Positions 8,044-17,681 of a DNA stretch of 33,921 nt are shown piece by piece. Positions within the stretch are counted from its first letter, which is position 1. Each line of letters starts with the position of its first letter. The position numbers and the translations under genes are program-made. Where the stretch lies: positions 1 to 33,921 of the forward strand of contig JALSLA010000090.1 in assembly GCA_026988515.1 (NCBI GenBank), in the 5' to 3' direction. Source of the stretch: Helicobacteraceae bacterium. GTDB taxonomy: Bacteria; Campylobacterota; Campylobacteria; Campylobacterales; Sulfurimonadaceae. The notes under the pieces were generated by a model. The model was not told the origin of the DNA, ran no database searches, and saw nothing but the letters and a program-made list of their open reading frames with translations.

Positions 8044-8310
8044 ATGATTGAGAGAATTAAAACGCTGTTGTTGGACCATCAGATTAATCCGGCTTCAACC
8101 ATTGAATATGAGGTCAACGGAGAATTACATGTATATTCTCTCGAGCAGATTGCTGCGGCATATATGGAAGCGTCAGAAGCGTCGCAGCATATTTTTGTAG
8201 AGGCACTTGAAAAAGCACTGCACGAAGGAAAAAAGGGCGTGCAGAGCTATTTTGAGAAGATGGGGCAACTGCTCTTAATGAGTACGCTCTCCCAACAGTT
8301 TGAAACTTAG
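8044..8310 (+). CDS. Small hypothetical protein, 88 residues
   Basis: I do not recognise a family. The predicted product is acidic to neutral and largely helical ([29 protein letters not shown]), with no signal sequence or membrane segment. An AGGAG stands 11 bases before the ATG, somewhat far, and a possible TATACT box at 7999-8004 lies upstream. Its stop overlaps the convergent thiG stop by 4 bases (8307-8310). One TTACATGTA site lies inside it, encoding part of ELHVY. Codon use is like the neighbours, so it is probably a real lineage-specific gene. Confidence 0.6.
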   Translation: MIERIKTLLLDHQINPASTIEYEVNGELHVYSLEQIAAAYMEASEASQHIFVEALEKALHEGKKGVQSYFEKMGQLLLMSTLSQQFET

Positions 8311-9086
8311 AACTGTATCATGCCGTCAATGGGTGAGGATGCCGTAGCATAAGGACGTTTGGGGATACGTCCGCTAAGATAGCTCATACGTCCTGCCTGA
8401 ACGGCATGTTTCATGGCTGCAGCCATTAGCATAGGATTGTCAGCTTGGGCAATAGCGGTATTGGTGAGTACTCCGTCAGCGCCCAGCTCCATAGCATAAG
8501 CGGCATCACTGGCACAACCGATACCGGCATCGACAATAACAGGTACGCTGACTGCTTCGCGAATAAAGACGATGTTGTAAGGGTTTTGAATACCCAGACC
8601 CGAACCGATCGGTGCGGCCAGCGGCATAACGGCATGTGCTCCGGCATCTTCAAGACGTTTTGCCATAATGGGATCGTCTGAGGTATAGGCCATAATGGTA
8701 AAACCCTCTTTGGCAAGAGTCTTGCAGGCTTCAATGGTCTCAAGGACGTCAGGATAGAGGGTTTTTTGCGTATCACCGATGACTTCCAGCTTAATCAGAT
8801 CAATACCCGTAGCTTCACGGGTGAGTCGAAAGGTGGTAATGGCCTCTTCCGCACTTACGCATCCTGCCGAGTTGGGTAAAAACTTCACATTGGTGCCGGC
8901 AAAAGTATCACGAAGATTTTCTTTGTCCGGATCGGTAATGTTGAGACGACGCACCGCAACGGTAATGAGTTCTGAACCGCTTGCCAGCGTCGCCTCTTTG
9001 GTGGTTTGAAAATCTTTATATTTTCCACTTCCTACAATGAGGCGGCTACCCAGTTCATAGCTGCCGATGGTTAAAATAGTATCCAT
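8307..9086 (-). CDS. thiG: Thiazole synthase
   Basis: Forms the thiazole phosphate of thiamin from deoxyxylulose phosphate, a glycine- or tyrosine-derived dehydroglycine and sulfur carried by ThiS. 259 residues, a TIM-barrel. The Schiff-base lysine lies in [10 protein letters not shown] (Lys99); the phosphate-binding parts GSGLGIQNP and the closing [11 protein letters not shown] and [11 protein letters not shown] are present. GGGAGC lies about 9 bases before the ATG. No thiS, thiF or thiH is in the window, so partners are elsewhere. It lies 60 bases after purN on the same strand; co-transcription is possible. Firm. Confidence 0.95.
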   Translation of the reverse strand: MDTILTIGSYELGSRLIVGSGKYKDFQTTKEATLASGSELITVAVRRLNITDPDKENLRDTFAGTNVKFLPNSAGCVSAEEAITTFRLTREATGIDLIKLEVIGDTQKTLYPDVLETIEACKTLAKEGFTIMAYTSDDPIMAKRLEDAGAHAVMPLAAPIGSGLGIQNPYNIVFIREAVSVPVIVDAGIGCASDAAYAMELGADGVLTNTAIAQADNPMLMAAAMKHAVQAGRMSYLSGRIPKRPYATASSPIDGMIQF

Positions 9087-9146
9087 AGTAATTGCTCCCG
9101 ATAGTTTGCTATGCTGCTTTATATCATAACGATTCTGTTAGCAATC

Positions 9147-9707
9147 TTATTTCAAATCATTAAGCAGACCAATAATGGCTTTTGGCAAGATTTCGTACTC
9201 AATAGCACGGATTTTTTTATGAAAGCTTTGAAACGATTCGTCTGTATCTCGCTGAAATGCCTGTTGCAAAATAACGGCACCGCCGTCAAGCTCTTCGGTG
9301 ACATGGTGGACGGTGGCACCGGCCAGTGGGTCTGCACTGTAAAAACTGCGCTCAAGGGCATGGGCGCCTTTAAAGCGTGGAAGCAGTGAGGGGTGAATGT
9401 TGATGGCTTTTAGCTGTGAGGTAAACACCGGAGTGACAATGCGCATAAATCCTGCCATGACACACAGGTCGATGCAGTAGGATTGCAGTATGGCGACAAG
9501 GTGTTGGTCAAATGCTTCTCGCGTCTTAAAATGTCGGTGTTCAAGAACTCTTACGTCAATACCGGCATGTTTGGCTTTGATGATACCGTTGGCATTGGGA
9601 TTGTCGGTAAGTGCGCAGACAATATGACAGGTATTGCCGTGTACGGTCTCAATGAGGTTTTGTAGATTTCCTCCTTCACCGCTGAAAAGTACGGCTATAC
9701 GCTTCAT
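9147..9707 (-). CDS. purN: Phosphoribosylglycinamide formyltransferase
   Basis: Transfers a formyl group from 10-formyl-tetrahydrofolate to GAR in purine synthesis. 186 residues. The glycinamide-binding FSGEGGNLQNLI is at the start; the catalytic Asn-His-Asp triad is in INIHPSLLPRFKG (Asn103, His105) and ELDGGAVI (Asp141). Its ATG overlaps the nnr stop (ATGA, 4 bases), so its translation depends on nnr. It is a second purine gene near purM, though not in the same operon. Confidence 0.94.
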   Translation of the reverse strand: MKRIAVLFSGEGGNLQNLIETVHGNTCHIVCALTDNPNANGIIKAKHAGIDVRVLEHRHFKTREAFDQHLVAILQSYCIDLCVMAGFMRIVTPVFTSQLKAINIHPSLLPRFKGAHALERSFYSADPLAGATVHHVTEELDGGAVILQQAFQRDTDESFQSFHKKIRAIEYEILPKAIIGLLNDLK

Positions 9708-11095
9708 AACGTAGCGATACTCTCAATCAGAGTTTGCGGTGTGAGCGCATAAGAATTTTGTGAAAAAGTACGTGCGGCAAGCGTATGGGCAAGCGAGGCA
9801 TGGATGGCAGCATCCAGTGGTGCATAGCCTTGTGCTAAAAGCGATCCAATGAGACCGCTTAAGACATCGCCGCTGCCCCCTTTGGCAAGACAGTTGCTTC
9901 CCAACGGATTGATGTAGAAATAGGTACCGTAGCCAATAATGACATTGGCGCCTTTGAGCAGAAGTACGGCATGCGGATAGTGTCGGCAAAACTGTTCAAC
10001 ATAGCTAAAGCGATCGCGCTGTAAGGTAGCAATATCAATATCGGCGATACCGCACTTTTTTAAGACAGTTGTAAACTCTTTCGGATGCGGGGTAAGGATG
10101 ATATTGCGGCGTTGCAGTAAGGAAGGAAACAGAGGATGCGCAAAGATATCGGCATCCAGAATCAGAGGAAGCGTATGGTTGAGATGGGCTTGAAGTTCAC
10201 AGTCGGAGAATTCGTTGCCCAGTCCCATACCGACGGCCAGTGCTGTTGTTGTTGACGGTAGTAGGTGGGACTGCATCAGTTCGTCAGGCAGTTGAACATT
10301 TTCATTCGAGAGCAGGGTTACCAAACCGGCACCGAAGCGAAAAGCGGCACGACCGGCAATCATGGCGGCACCTTGTTTTTCACCGCAAATGATACCCAGA
10401 TGTCCGAAACTTCCTTTGTGGGTATTGTGTCGGTGTCGGTGCGGTAATTTGATATCATCAGCTTCCAAAAGGTTCCAATTGCTTGGTGTCTCATATACGG
10501 CACGACTGACGCCCAAATCAATAACATGAACGCTTCCGACAACATCTTTAGCGGCATCACTGAACATGGAGCGTTTGAGAGCGCCCATGCAGAGGGTGAT
10601 GTCGGCATGAAACACAGCCGATTCCAAGCTGCCGTCACGATGTAGTCCCGAAGGAACATCACAAGAAATTTTAACAGCTGAGAGGGCATTAAGACGTTGT
10701 AACAGTGATGCGGTAGGCGCATCAAACGATCGTGAAAAACCTGTACCGAACAGCGCATCAATAACAATGTCGGCAGCAGAGAGTGTTTTGCAAACGCTCA
10801 CACCGACCTTTTCGGCACGCCGCAGCTGCAACTGTGCCATTGGCGACTTGACACCGTAGGGCAGATAGACAGAGACGGCATAGGTTCCGTGCAGTATGCG
10901 TGCCAAAGCGATTCCGTCAGCACCGTTATTGCCGCTACCACAGACAATAAGAACAGAGTGGCCGGTATTAAAGTGCGCGGCTATATATTCCCGCATCCCG
11001 TCTGCCGCATGTTCCATTAAGATATCTTCACTGAGTTCAAACTCATGATAGCATCGCCGATCCAGCGATTCGGTCTCATCAAATATTTTTTGCAT
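9704..11095 (-). CDS. nnr: Bifunctional NAD(P)H-hydrate epimerase / ADP-dependent dehydratase
   Basis: Repairs hydrated, damaged NAD(P)H. 463 residues. The N-terminal YjeF_N epimerase half (about 1-205) has VCGSGNNGADGIALARIL at 51-68, DALFGTGF and CDVPSG. The C-terminal kinase-like NnrD half (about 215-463) has NTHKGSFGHLGII, ILDADIF, LTPHPKEF, LLKGANVIIG and the NCLAKGGSGDVLSG loop at 401-414. No ribosome site precedes the ATG, and an extended -10 box ends 7 bases before it, so the mRNA should be leaderless. It is the first gene of nnr-purN, divergent from kdsD. Confidence 0.93.
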   Translation of the reverse strand: MQKIFDETESLDRRCYHEFELSEDILMEHAADGMREYIAAHFNTGHSVLIVCGSGNNGADGIALARILHGTYAVSVYLPYGVKSPMAQLQLRRAEKVGVSVCKTLSAADIVIDALFGTGFSRSFDAPTASLLQRLNALSAVKISCDVPSGLHRDGSLESAVFHADITLCMGALKRSMFSDAAKDVVGSVHVIDLGVSRAVYETPSNWNLLEADDIKLPHRHRHNTHKGSFGHLGIICGEKQGAAMIAGRAAFRFGAGLVTLLSNENVQLPDELMQSHLLPSTTTALAVGMGLGNEFSDCELQAHLNHTLPLILDADIFAHPLFPSLLQRRNIILTPHPKEFTTVLKKCGIADIDIATLQRDRFSYVEQFCRHYPHAVLLLKGANVIIGYGTYFYINPLGSNCLAKGGSGDVLSGLIGSLLAQGYAPLDAAIHASLAHTLAARTFSQNSYALTPQTLIESIATL

Positions 11096-11101
11096 GTTGC
11101 T

Positions 11102-11110
11102 ATTATATCA
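11102..11110 (-). promoter_or_regulatory. Extended -10 promoter of nnr, leaderless
   Basis: The minus strand reads TGATATAAT. With the hexamer at 11102-11107, the expected +1 is exactly the A of the ATG at 11095. No Shine-Dalgarno sequence is present. Confidence 0.65.
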
Positions 11111-11135
11111 GTAGTGAGTTAAAGGCTCTTTGAGA

Positions 11136-11141
11136 TATAAT
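11136..11141 (+). promoter_or_regulatory. -10 box of kdsD, leaderless
   Basis: TATAAT is followed by CGCATTT and then ATG at 11149. The expected +1 falls at 11148 or on the A of the start codon, and no Shine-Dalgarno is present. A -35 box is not evident. Confidence 0.6.
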
Positions 11142-11148
11142 CGCATTT

Positions 11149-12117
11149 ATGAAAAACTATTTAGAGATAGCCAAAGAGACGCTGCATATTGAAGCAAAAA
11201 CCCTTGTTGATGCGGCAGAAAACCTAGAAACAGACTTTAGTGATGCTGTTGAGATGATCTTTTCGTGCCATGGCAAGCTCATTGTTACGGGAGTAGGAAA
11301 ATCGGGACTCATTGGAGCTAAGATGGCGGCAACATTTGCTTCCACGGGTACACCGAGTTTTTTTCTGCACCCGACTGAAGCACTGCACGGCGATTTGGGA
11401 ATGATCGGCAAAAACGATGTGGTATTGGCTATTAGTTACAGTGGCGAGAGCGAGGAACTGAGTTCAATTTTACCGCACATTAAGCGGTTTGACATTCCGC
11501 TGATCGGGATGACGCGACAGATCGATTCGACGCTGGGACGATACAGCGATGTCGTGATTCGGGTTACGGTTGAAAAAGAGGCCTGCCCGTTGGATATTGC
11601 ACCCACAAGTTCAACGACACTGACTCTGGCTCTTGGTGATGCTCTGGCAATCTGTCTCATGAAAGCGCGCAATTTTGCCAAAGAAGATTTTGCGGCATTT
11701 CATCCCGGCGGGGCACTGGGCAGACGGCTTTTTGTCAAAGTAAAAGACATTATGCGTCAAAACAATTTGCCCATTATTGCACAGAACAGCCCTATGAAAG
11801 AGGCAATAATTGCTATTGGTGAAGGGCGTCTGGGTACGGTGTTTCTAGTTGATGATTCCGGTACGATGGTCGGTATTTTAAGTGACGGTGACGTGCGTCG
11901 CGCACTCATGCAAGCGCAATTTTCGCTAGAAACTCCGGCATTGACGTACGCGACTAAGAACCCTATTGCCATCAGTGACGCGGAGATGCTTGCCAGTGAC
12001 GTACTGGTTCTTATTGAGCGTAACAAAATACAAATTTTAGCCGTCACCGATGATACGGGACAGGTGAAAGGGGTGGTGCATCTGCACGATCTCGTCGAAA
12101 AAGGAATAGCATCATGA
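11149..12117 (+). CDS. kdsD: Arabinose-5-phosphate isomerase (KdsD/KpsF family)
   Basis: Converts ribulose-5-phosphate to arabinose-5-phosphate, the precursor of Kdo in LPS. 322 residues. The N-terminal SIS sugar-isomerase domain has VTGVGKSGLIGAKMAATFASTG near 47-68 and SYSGESEEL near 105, with FHPGGALGRRL ending the domain. Two CBS domains follow, from about 205 (IMRQNNLPIIAQNS, VFLVDDSGTMVGILSDGDVRRAL) to the end (LAVTDDTGQVKGVVHLHDLV). Its stop overlaps the next gene's ATG. It leads the operon kdsD-rluB-rarA from a promoter that seems to give a leaderless mRNA. Confidence 0.93.
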   Translation: MKNYLEIAKETLHIEAKTLVDAAENLETDFSDAVEMIFSCHGKLIVTGVGKSGLIGAKMAATFASTGTPSFFLHPTEALHGDLGMIGKNDVVLAISYSGESEELSSILPHIKRFDIPLIGMTRQIDSTLGRYSDVVIRVTVEKEACPLDIAPTSSTTLTLALGDALAICLMKARNFAKEDFAAFHPGGALGRRLFVKVKDIMRQNNLPIIAQNSPMKEAIIAIGEGRLGTVFLVDDSGTMVGILSDGDVRRALMQAQFSLETPALTYATKNPIAISDAEMLASDVLVLIERNKIQILAVTDDTGQVKGVVHLHDLVEKGIAS

Positions 12118-12881
12118 TGCGTTTAAACAAGTTTATTGCCCACTACTCCTCCTACTCACGCAGAGAAGCAGACAAGGCCATTCAAGAAGGGTATGTCAAG
12201 GTGGAAGGTGCCGTGCAGACCAATCCGGCCACACAGGTAGATGAGCGTTATGCCAAGGTGGTTATTAGCGGTAAAAAAATTGTACCGACGGATCAATTTA
12301 CCGTTATTGTTTACAACAAGCCCAAAGGGGAACTGGTGACCAAAAAGGATCCGCGCGGACGTAAAACGATCTACGATACATTGGAAAAAAAGTACAAACA
12401 CTTCATTCCTGTGGGAAGGCTCGATTATGCCAGTGAAGGGGTGTTGTTACTGACCGATGCCTCTCGCGTGGCTACAACATTAATGAACTCCGACTTGCAA
12501 CGTATCTATAAGGTAAAAATTCGCGGTACCGTTTCTGAATTGATGGAACAAGCCATGCAAGAGGGGTTGACGCTAGACGATGCGACGGCAGGGGCGCATG
12601 CACATTCGAGTATTACGACAATGACTTTTGCCCCGTTTCTTGCCTATCACGTTCAGAAAAACACGCCAAACTACTCCATCTTAAAAGTTGCCATCAGTGA
12701 AGGGCAAAATAGAGAGTTACGCCGTTTTTTTGCACACTTTGGCACGGATGTAACCGACTTGAAGCGCATTGACTTTGGCGGTATAGAACTTAATAATCTG
12801 CCGACGGGCAAGAGCCGGTTTTTAACGCGTAGCGAGTACCGTACGCTGCATCAATTTCTTAAAGAAGCGAAAGTAGTGTAG
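12114..12881 (+). CDS. rluB: RsuA/RluB-type rRNA pseudouridine synthase
   Basis: Isomerises a uridine in rRNA. 255 residues: an S4 RNA-binding domain at 2-48 (RLNKFIAHYSSYSRREADKAIQEGYVKVEG begins it), then the catalytic domain with VGRLDYASEGVLLLTDA, whose Asp is the nucleophile, and later VAISEGQNRELRRFFAHFG. Two in-frame ATGs (12114 and 12117) overlap the kdsD stop; either may be used. The family is certain; RluB, RluE and RsuA are hard to separate by eye, and the symbol reflects overall length and the Campylobacterota pattern. Confidence 0.85.
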   Translation: MMRLNKFIAHYSSYSRREADKAIQEGYVKVEGAVQTNPATQVDERYAKVVISGKKIVPTDQFTVIVYNKPKGELVTKKDPRGRKTIYDTLEKKYKHFIPVGRLDYASEGVLLLTDASRVATTLMNSDLQRIYKVKIRGTVSELMEQAMQEGLTLDDATAGAHAHSSITTMTFAPFLAYHVQKNTPNYSILKVAISEGQNRELRRFFAHFGTDVTDLKRIDFGGIELNNLPTGKSRFLTRSEYRTLHQFLKEAKVV

Positions 12882-12883
12882 TC

Positions 12884-14080
12884 ATGGCAGACTGGACACG
12901 GCAATTACGTCCGCAATGCTTTGATGATGTCGTCGGACAGGAGCATCTGTGTGCTACTGAGGCACCGTTACGACAGTTGTGTGAGAACGGTGCTTTAGGA
13001 CATAGTTTTTTTTACGGTCCTCCGGGGAGCGGTAAAACAACATTGGCACGCATTATTGCTTCGGTAATGGATCTGCCGTGGTATGAATTTAATGCCACAT
13101 CACTGAAAATCGAGCAACTGCGTAAAATATTTGAGCAGTACAACAATACGTTGCAGCGACCGCTGATTTTTATTGATGAGGTACATCGCTTGGCAAAAAA
13201 CCAGCAAGAGGTACTCCTTCCGGTTATGGAGGCTAACACGGTGTTAGTTATGGGAGCTTCTACCGAAAACCCTTTTTTTTCCCTAACTGCAGCTATACGA
13301 TCGCGTTCATTACTCTTTGAACTCTACCCGATTAAGCGTGAAGCGTTAGAAGAACTTTTACGCAATGTTATTGAGTGTCACAATTTACATGTAGATGCCG
13401 AGGCACGAAAATACCTTCTTGCCAGTAGCGGCGGTGATGCCCGCGCGATGATAAAGCTTTTGGAGTTTGCGTCCTCCGTGAAGAGAGATGTTGATGTTGC
13501 ATTACTGCAGTCACTATGCCCCAAAGCATTGATACCGGGAAGTTGTGAAGCCGAAGAGCACTATGATCTGATATCGGCACTGATTAAAAGTATTCGCGGC
13601 AGTGACGCCGATGCGGCTATTTACTATTTGGCACGCCTTATTGAAGGAGCAGAACCGCCCGAATTTATTGCACGGCGTTTGGTGATTTTAGCTTCTGAAG
13701 ATATCGGCAATGCCAATCCGAATGCACTCACGCTTGCGGCTTCGGCAATGACAAGTGTGCGTAGCATCGGCTATCCTGAAGCACGTATTATTTTGGCGCA
13801 AGCAGTTATCTATCTCTGTGGTTCGCCAAAATCCAATGCTTCGTACGCAGCTATTAACAGTGCCCAAAAAGCGGTACGTTCCGGAGAGATACTGGATATT
13901 CCAAAAGGTATTAAACAGCACAATGAAGACTACAGGTATCCTCACGATTTTGGAGGATGGGTCGCGCAGGAGTATTTAAGCAAGCCGCTTCATTTTGTGA
14001 CGCTTAAAGAGGTCGGCTATGAAAAAAAGATGAAGGCGTGGTTTAAAGCATTGCATGAATATGCCGATAATAGACAGTGA
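12884..14080 (+). CDS. rarA: Replication-associated AAA+ recombination protein RarA (MgsA)
   Basis: A clamp-loader-like ATPase acting at stalled replication forks. 398 residues. It opens with the RarA signature RPQCFDDVVGQEHL; Walker A is FYGPPGSGKTT at 43-53; Walker B is IFIDEVHRL at 95-103; sensor 1 is GASTENPFF and sensor 2 GGDARAMIKLLE. The C-terminal tetramerisation part has ASEDIGNANPNAL and the terminal YPHDFGGWVAQEYL typical of RarA. It starts 2 bases after rluB without its own ribosome site, so translation depends on the upstream gene. Firm. Confidence 0.94.
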   Translation: MADWTRQLRPQCFDDVVGQEHLCATEAPLRQLCENGALGHSFFYGPPGSGKTTLARIIASVMDLPWYEFNATSLKIEQLRKIFEQYNNTLQRPLIFIDEVHRLAKNQQEVLLPVMEANTVLVMGASTENPFFSLTAAIRSRSLLFELYPIKREALEELLRNVIECHNLHVDAEARKYLLASSGGDARAMIKLLEFASSVKRDVDVALLQSLCPKALIPGSCEAEEHYDLISALIKSIRGSDADAAIYYLARLIEGAEPPEFIARRLVILASEDIGNANPNALTLAASAMTSVRSIGYPEARIILAQAVIYLCGSPKSNASYAAINSAQKAVRSGEILDIPKGIKQHNEDYRYPHDFGGWVAQEYLSKPLHFVTLKEVGYEKKMKAWFKALHEYADNRQ

Positions 14081-14136
14081 GGCTATTAACAGAGCATTAA
14101 CGTAAATTGGTAAAAATTGCTTGTGGTCAGGTGTAG

Positions 14137-14158
14137 AAAGCAAGCTCGAGTGCTTTTT
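14137..14158 (+). terminator. Hairpin terminator of kdsD-rluB-rarA
   Basis: AAAGCA (14137-14142) pairs with TGCTTT (14151-14156) around AGCTCGAG, and the plus strand continues in a T run to 14158. The metH stop codon lies in the same T run. On the minus strand the T run is poor, so it is mainly a plus-strand terminator. Confidence 0.6.
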
Positions 14159-17100
14159 ACACATTATAATAGCTCGCATTGGGATGATAGACCACTAGTG
14201 CTGATGTTGACTGCTCCGGATGAATCTGAAACGTTTCACTCAGTTCTATTCCTTCCTCTTCAGGACGTAACAGTTTAAACAATGCTACATTGAGTTCCAA
14301 ATCGGGACAGGCGGCATAGCCGAACGAGTAGCGAGAACCTTGGTAGCGGTTCATGCGGACATCGCTCAGTGTATTACCTTCCCCTTCGGATATGTTAAGA
14401 TCAAGACGAATCTGTTTGTGTGCCATCTCTGCAAGGGCTTCGGCCAACTCCACACCCAATCCGTGAAACTGGTAGTATTCATTGTAGTTGCCCGCATCAT
14501 AGATGCTGCGCTCGACATCACTGAGTTTTGCACCGGCACTGACACAGGTCAAAGCGACGACATCGTGGCGATCACGGTGGAAAAAATCACTGATGGCACG
14601 GTGCGGTTTTTTGCGTTGACGGGGAAAATCAAAATGATATTCAGCACGGCTGATAACATGCTCAAGCGTATCGGTACAAATGTCGTGTGCACTGTGCCAG
14701 CCCTCATCTTCATGAAAAATCAACAATGTGTTGTCATCACTGCGGCAGGGCCAGTAGCCGTAGAGAATGGTCGGTTCAAAAAGCTCTTCTTCAAGAAAGC
14801 GTCGTTTGAGTTTTTCGTATGCCGGCCAAACAATCTCATCAAGCTGTTTGGCATACGCCTCTTTACTCATTCCTTTGGAGCTGTAGCCCCAACGGGATTT
14901 AAACAGAAGTTTGTGGTTGATCCACTCAAAAGCAAGTTCCATCTGTGCCGGTGTGAGTGTCAGTTTTCGCCGCCCCCAAAACGGTGGTGTCGGAACGACA
15001 ACATCACGTGAAGGCATAACCAGCTCTTCAAAAGGAGGTATAACAATGTCGTTGTTCTGTGCGGGTGGTGCATCTTCATGCTCTTTAGGGTGTAAGTCGG
15101 TGTCGAAATTACCCGATTCTATGCGGCTCATAGCTGTCACTCCGTCAAAAGCATCTTTACAGTAAAAAATAGGGCCGTTGTAAAAAGGACGGCAAAAATC
15201 ATCTATAAACGAGCGAGTCAGCGCCGCACCGCCTAAAAGAATCGGAATATCAATACCAGCTTCTCGCATCGTTTCAAGATTTTCTTTCATCACTTGAGTC
15301 GATTTTACCAGTAGCCCACTCATACCGATGGCTTGGGCATTGGACTCTTTAAGTGTTTTTAAAAACTGATCCAGTTCCACTTTAATGCCGAGATTGATAA
15401 CCTTAAAGCCGTTATTTGACAGAATAATATCGACAAGATTTTTGCCCACATCGTGGACATCGCCCTTGACCGTGCCTAAAATTAATGTGGTATCGACGGC
15501 TTTGTCAATTTTTGGAAGGTAGGGGTTGAGGTAATCGACAGTTGCTTTCATGGTTTCGGCACTTTGAAGCACGAAAGGCAGTTGCATCTGTCCCGATCCG
15601 AAAAGTTCGCCGACAACTTTCATGGCATCAATGAGAATTTCATTAACGATTACTTCGGGAGCGATGGTATGACGCACCTCTTCTACCAGTGGTATCATGC
15701 GCTCTTTGTCACCGTCCATCAAGAGTTTGGCAATTTTTTCCGTATCGCTTAACTGTTGATACTCTGCATCTTCTGCCTGGGTGTCAATAGCCTCTTTGGA
15801 GCTGAAATGGTCAATAAAATCAAAAAGAGCCTGACCATCAGGCTTGGTATCAAAGAGGAGGTTGTTGCACACGTCTTGATCGATCTGAGAAATTTTATTG
15901 AGCGGGATGATGTGTTTGACGTTAATGATGACTGCGGTTAATCCTGCACGGATACAGTGGTCCAAGAAGATGGAGTTCAGATAGGGACGGGCATCTTTGT
16001 GAAGTCCGAACGAAATATTTGAAAGCCCCAATACCGCACCGACCTCGGGGTGTTTCCGGCGGAGTAGCTTAATGGCTTCAATGGTTTGTATGGCGGCATC
16101 ACGATACTCTTCGTCACCGCTACCCACCGTAAACGTGAGTAGGTCAAAAACTAAATTTTTAGGGTCAAGTCCATGCTTTTTGGTAGCAAGCTCATAGATA
16201 CGTTCGGCCACTTCAATTTTTCTGGCAACACTTTTGGCCATACCCGTTTCATCAATGGTCAAACAGACCAGCGCCGCCCCGTATTTTTTTGCCAACTGGC
16301 AGATTACGTCAAACTTTTCGATGCCGTCTTCCAGATTGACAGAGTTGATAATAGGCTTGCCGCCAATAAGTTTGAGCGCTGTTTCTAAGGCAGAAACCTG
16401 TGTTGAATCAGGCATGAGCGGCAGGTTGATTTTTTGGGCATAGAGGCTCATGACTTCATGCATATCTCGGTTTTCATCACGACCGGCGAATCCGACGGAG
16501 AGATCAATGACATGCGCACCGGCACGAACCTGTTGTTGGGCAACACTTAGCGTGCCTTCGTAATCTTCGGCCAAAAGCAGTTCACGAAACGCTTTTGAGC
16601 CTGTGGCATTGGAGCGTTCACCGATAAGCAACGGTGCAGGGTTTTGCATGAGGGCGACATTGCTAAAAAGTGATGCCAAGGAGGTCTCTTGAGAGCCACG
16701 CGCCTTTTTAGGCGTGATGGGAGTGACGCGATTGACCAAAGCACGAATATGTTGTGGCGTGGTACCGCAGCATCCACCCAAAAAACTCACCCCGTCGTAC
16801 TGTAAAAAGCGCTCTTGATGGCCGGCAAACTCTTCGGGTCCCATGGGGTAGTAGGTGTAGCCGCCACGATTTTGCGGCAGTCCGGCATTGGCATGAACGG
16901 AGATGGGTTTTCCCCACCCTTGACTTAAGGTTTTAATATGCTTTTCGACCTGTTCGGGACCCGTACCGCAGTTAAAACCGAGCGAGAGAATATCAAAGGG
17001 TTCTAAAATGGTAGTGATTGTCTGCACATCGGTTCCAATGAGCATGGTTCCGGAGAGTTCAATAGTGACGGAGACCATAATGGGCAGATCGGTACGGCAC

Positions 17101-17648
17101 TCTGTGTTGGCTGCTTCACATGCATGAAGCGCTGCTTTGATCTGTAGCGGATCCTGACATGTTTCGAGCAAAAATATGTCACACCCTCCGTTAATGAGAC
17201 CCATGGCACACTCTTTGTACCCCTTAAACATCTCGTCATAGTGGATATGTCCCAAAGAGGGGAGCTTGGTTCCCGGTCCGATAGAACCTAAAACATAACG
17301 GGGATGTTCGGGTGTTGCAAAGGCATCGCACATCTCTTTCACCAGAGCGGCACCGGCGTAACTGAGTTCATAGGCACGCTCGCCAATGCCGTACTCATCG
17401 AGTACCCAGGAAAAAGCACCAAAAGTATTGGTGGTAATAAGATCGGCACCGGCAGAAAGATAAGCACTGTAGATGGAGCGCATTACATCAGGTGCGGTGA
17501 CATTTAAAATTTCGTTGCAGCCTTCATTGCCTTCCCATGCCGCTTTTGGAATATCTTTGTCATGTTCTTGCAGTTGCGTTCCCATTGCTCCGTCAATAAT
17601 AAGCGGGCGGGTGGCAATGGTCTGGAGTAGTTGTTGTGTTATGGACAT
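14157..17648 (-). CDS. metH: Cobalamin-dependent methionine synthase
   Basis: Moves a methyl group from methyl-tetrahydrofolate through cobalamin to homocysteine. 1163 residues, slightly shorter than the E. coli enzyme of about 1227. Domains in order: homocysteine-binding with zinc cysteines in GFNCGTG (Cys227) and GGCCGTTPQH (Cys293, Cys294); pterin-binding from LIGERSNATGSKAF near 341; cap near 650-720; B12-binding with DVHDVGKNLVD (cobalt ligand His732); and a reactivation domain to the end with RYSFGYAACPD, the AdoMet-binding RxxxGY. All modules are present, so it should be functional. Only a weak ribosome site (AAGATG) is seen, and a TTTACATGTAAA palindrome lies 12 bases before the ATG. 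Confidence 0.97.
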   Translation of the reverse strand: MSITQQLLQTIATRPLIIDGAMGTQLQEHDKDIPKAAWEGNEGCNEILNVTAPDVMRSIYSAYLSAGADLITTNTFGAFSWVLDEYGIGERAYELSYAGAALVKEMCDAFATPEHPRYVLGSIGPGTKLPSLGHIHYDEMFKGYKECAMGLINGGCDIFLLETCQDPLQIKAALHACEAANTECRTDLPIMVSVTIELSGTMLIGTDVQTITTILEPFDILSLGFNCGTGPEQVEKHIKTLSQGWGKPISVHANAGLPQNRGGYTYYPMGPEEFAGHQERFLQYDGVSFLGGCCGTTPQHIRALVNRVTPITPKKARGSQETSLASLFSNVALMQNPAPLLIGERSNATGSKAFRELLLAEDYEGTLSVAQQQVRAGAHVIDLSVGFAGRDENRDMHEVMSLYAQKINLPLMPDSTQVSALETALKLIGGKPIINSVNLEDGIEKFDVICQLAKKYGAALVCLTIDETGMAKSVARKIEVAERIYELATKKHGLDPKNLVFDLLTFTVGSGDEEYRDAAIQTIEAIKLLRRKHPEVGAVLGLSNISFGLHKDARPYLNSIFLDHCIRAGLTAVIINVKHIIPLNKISQIDQDVCNNLLFDTKPDGQALFDFIDHFSSKEAIDTQAEDAEYQQLSDTEKIAKLLMDGDKERMIPLVEEVRHTIAPEVIVNEILIDAMKVVGELFGSGQMQLPFVLQSAETMKATVDYLNPYLPKIDKAVDTTLILGTVKGDVHDVGKNLVDIILSNNGFKVINLGIKVELDQFLKTLKESNAQAIGMSGLLVKSTQVMKENLETMREAGIDIPILLGGAALTRSFIDDFCRPFYNGPIFYCKDAFDGVTAMSRIESGNFDTDLHPKEHEDAPPAQNNDIVIPPFEELVMPSRDVVVPTPPFWGRRKLTLTPAQMELAFEWINHKLLFKSRWGYSSKGMSKEAYAKQLDEIVWPAYEKLKRRFLEEELFEPTILYGYWPCRSDDNTLLIFHEDEGWHSAHDICTDTLEHVISRAEYHFDFPRQRKKPHRAISDFFHRDRHDVVALTCVSAGAKLSDVERSIYDAGNYNEYYQFHGLGVELAEALAEMAHKQIRLDLNISEGEGNTLSDVRMNRYQGSRYSFGYAACPDLELNVALFKLLRPEEEGIELSETFQIHPEQSTSALVVYHPNASYYNV

Positions 17649-17659
17649 GAAACATCTTT

Positions 17660-17671
17660 TTTACATGTAAA
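17660..17671. repeat. TTTACATGTAAA palindrome in the metH leader
   Basis: Perfect 12-base palindrome between the predicted metH transcription start (about 17675) and the ATG at 17648, a position where a bound protein could block elongation or translation. One of ten TTACATGTA sites. Confidence 0.7.
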
Positions 17672-17681
17672 TCGTAGCGGC

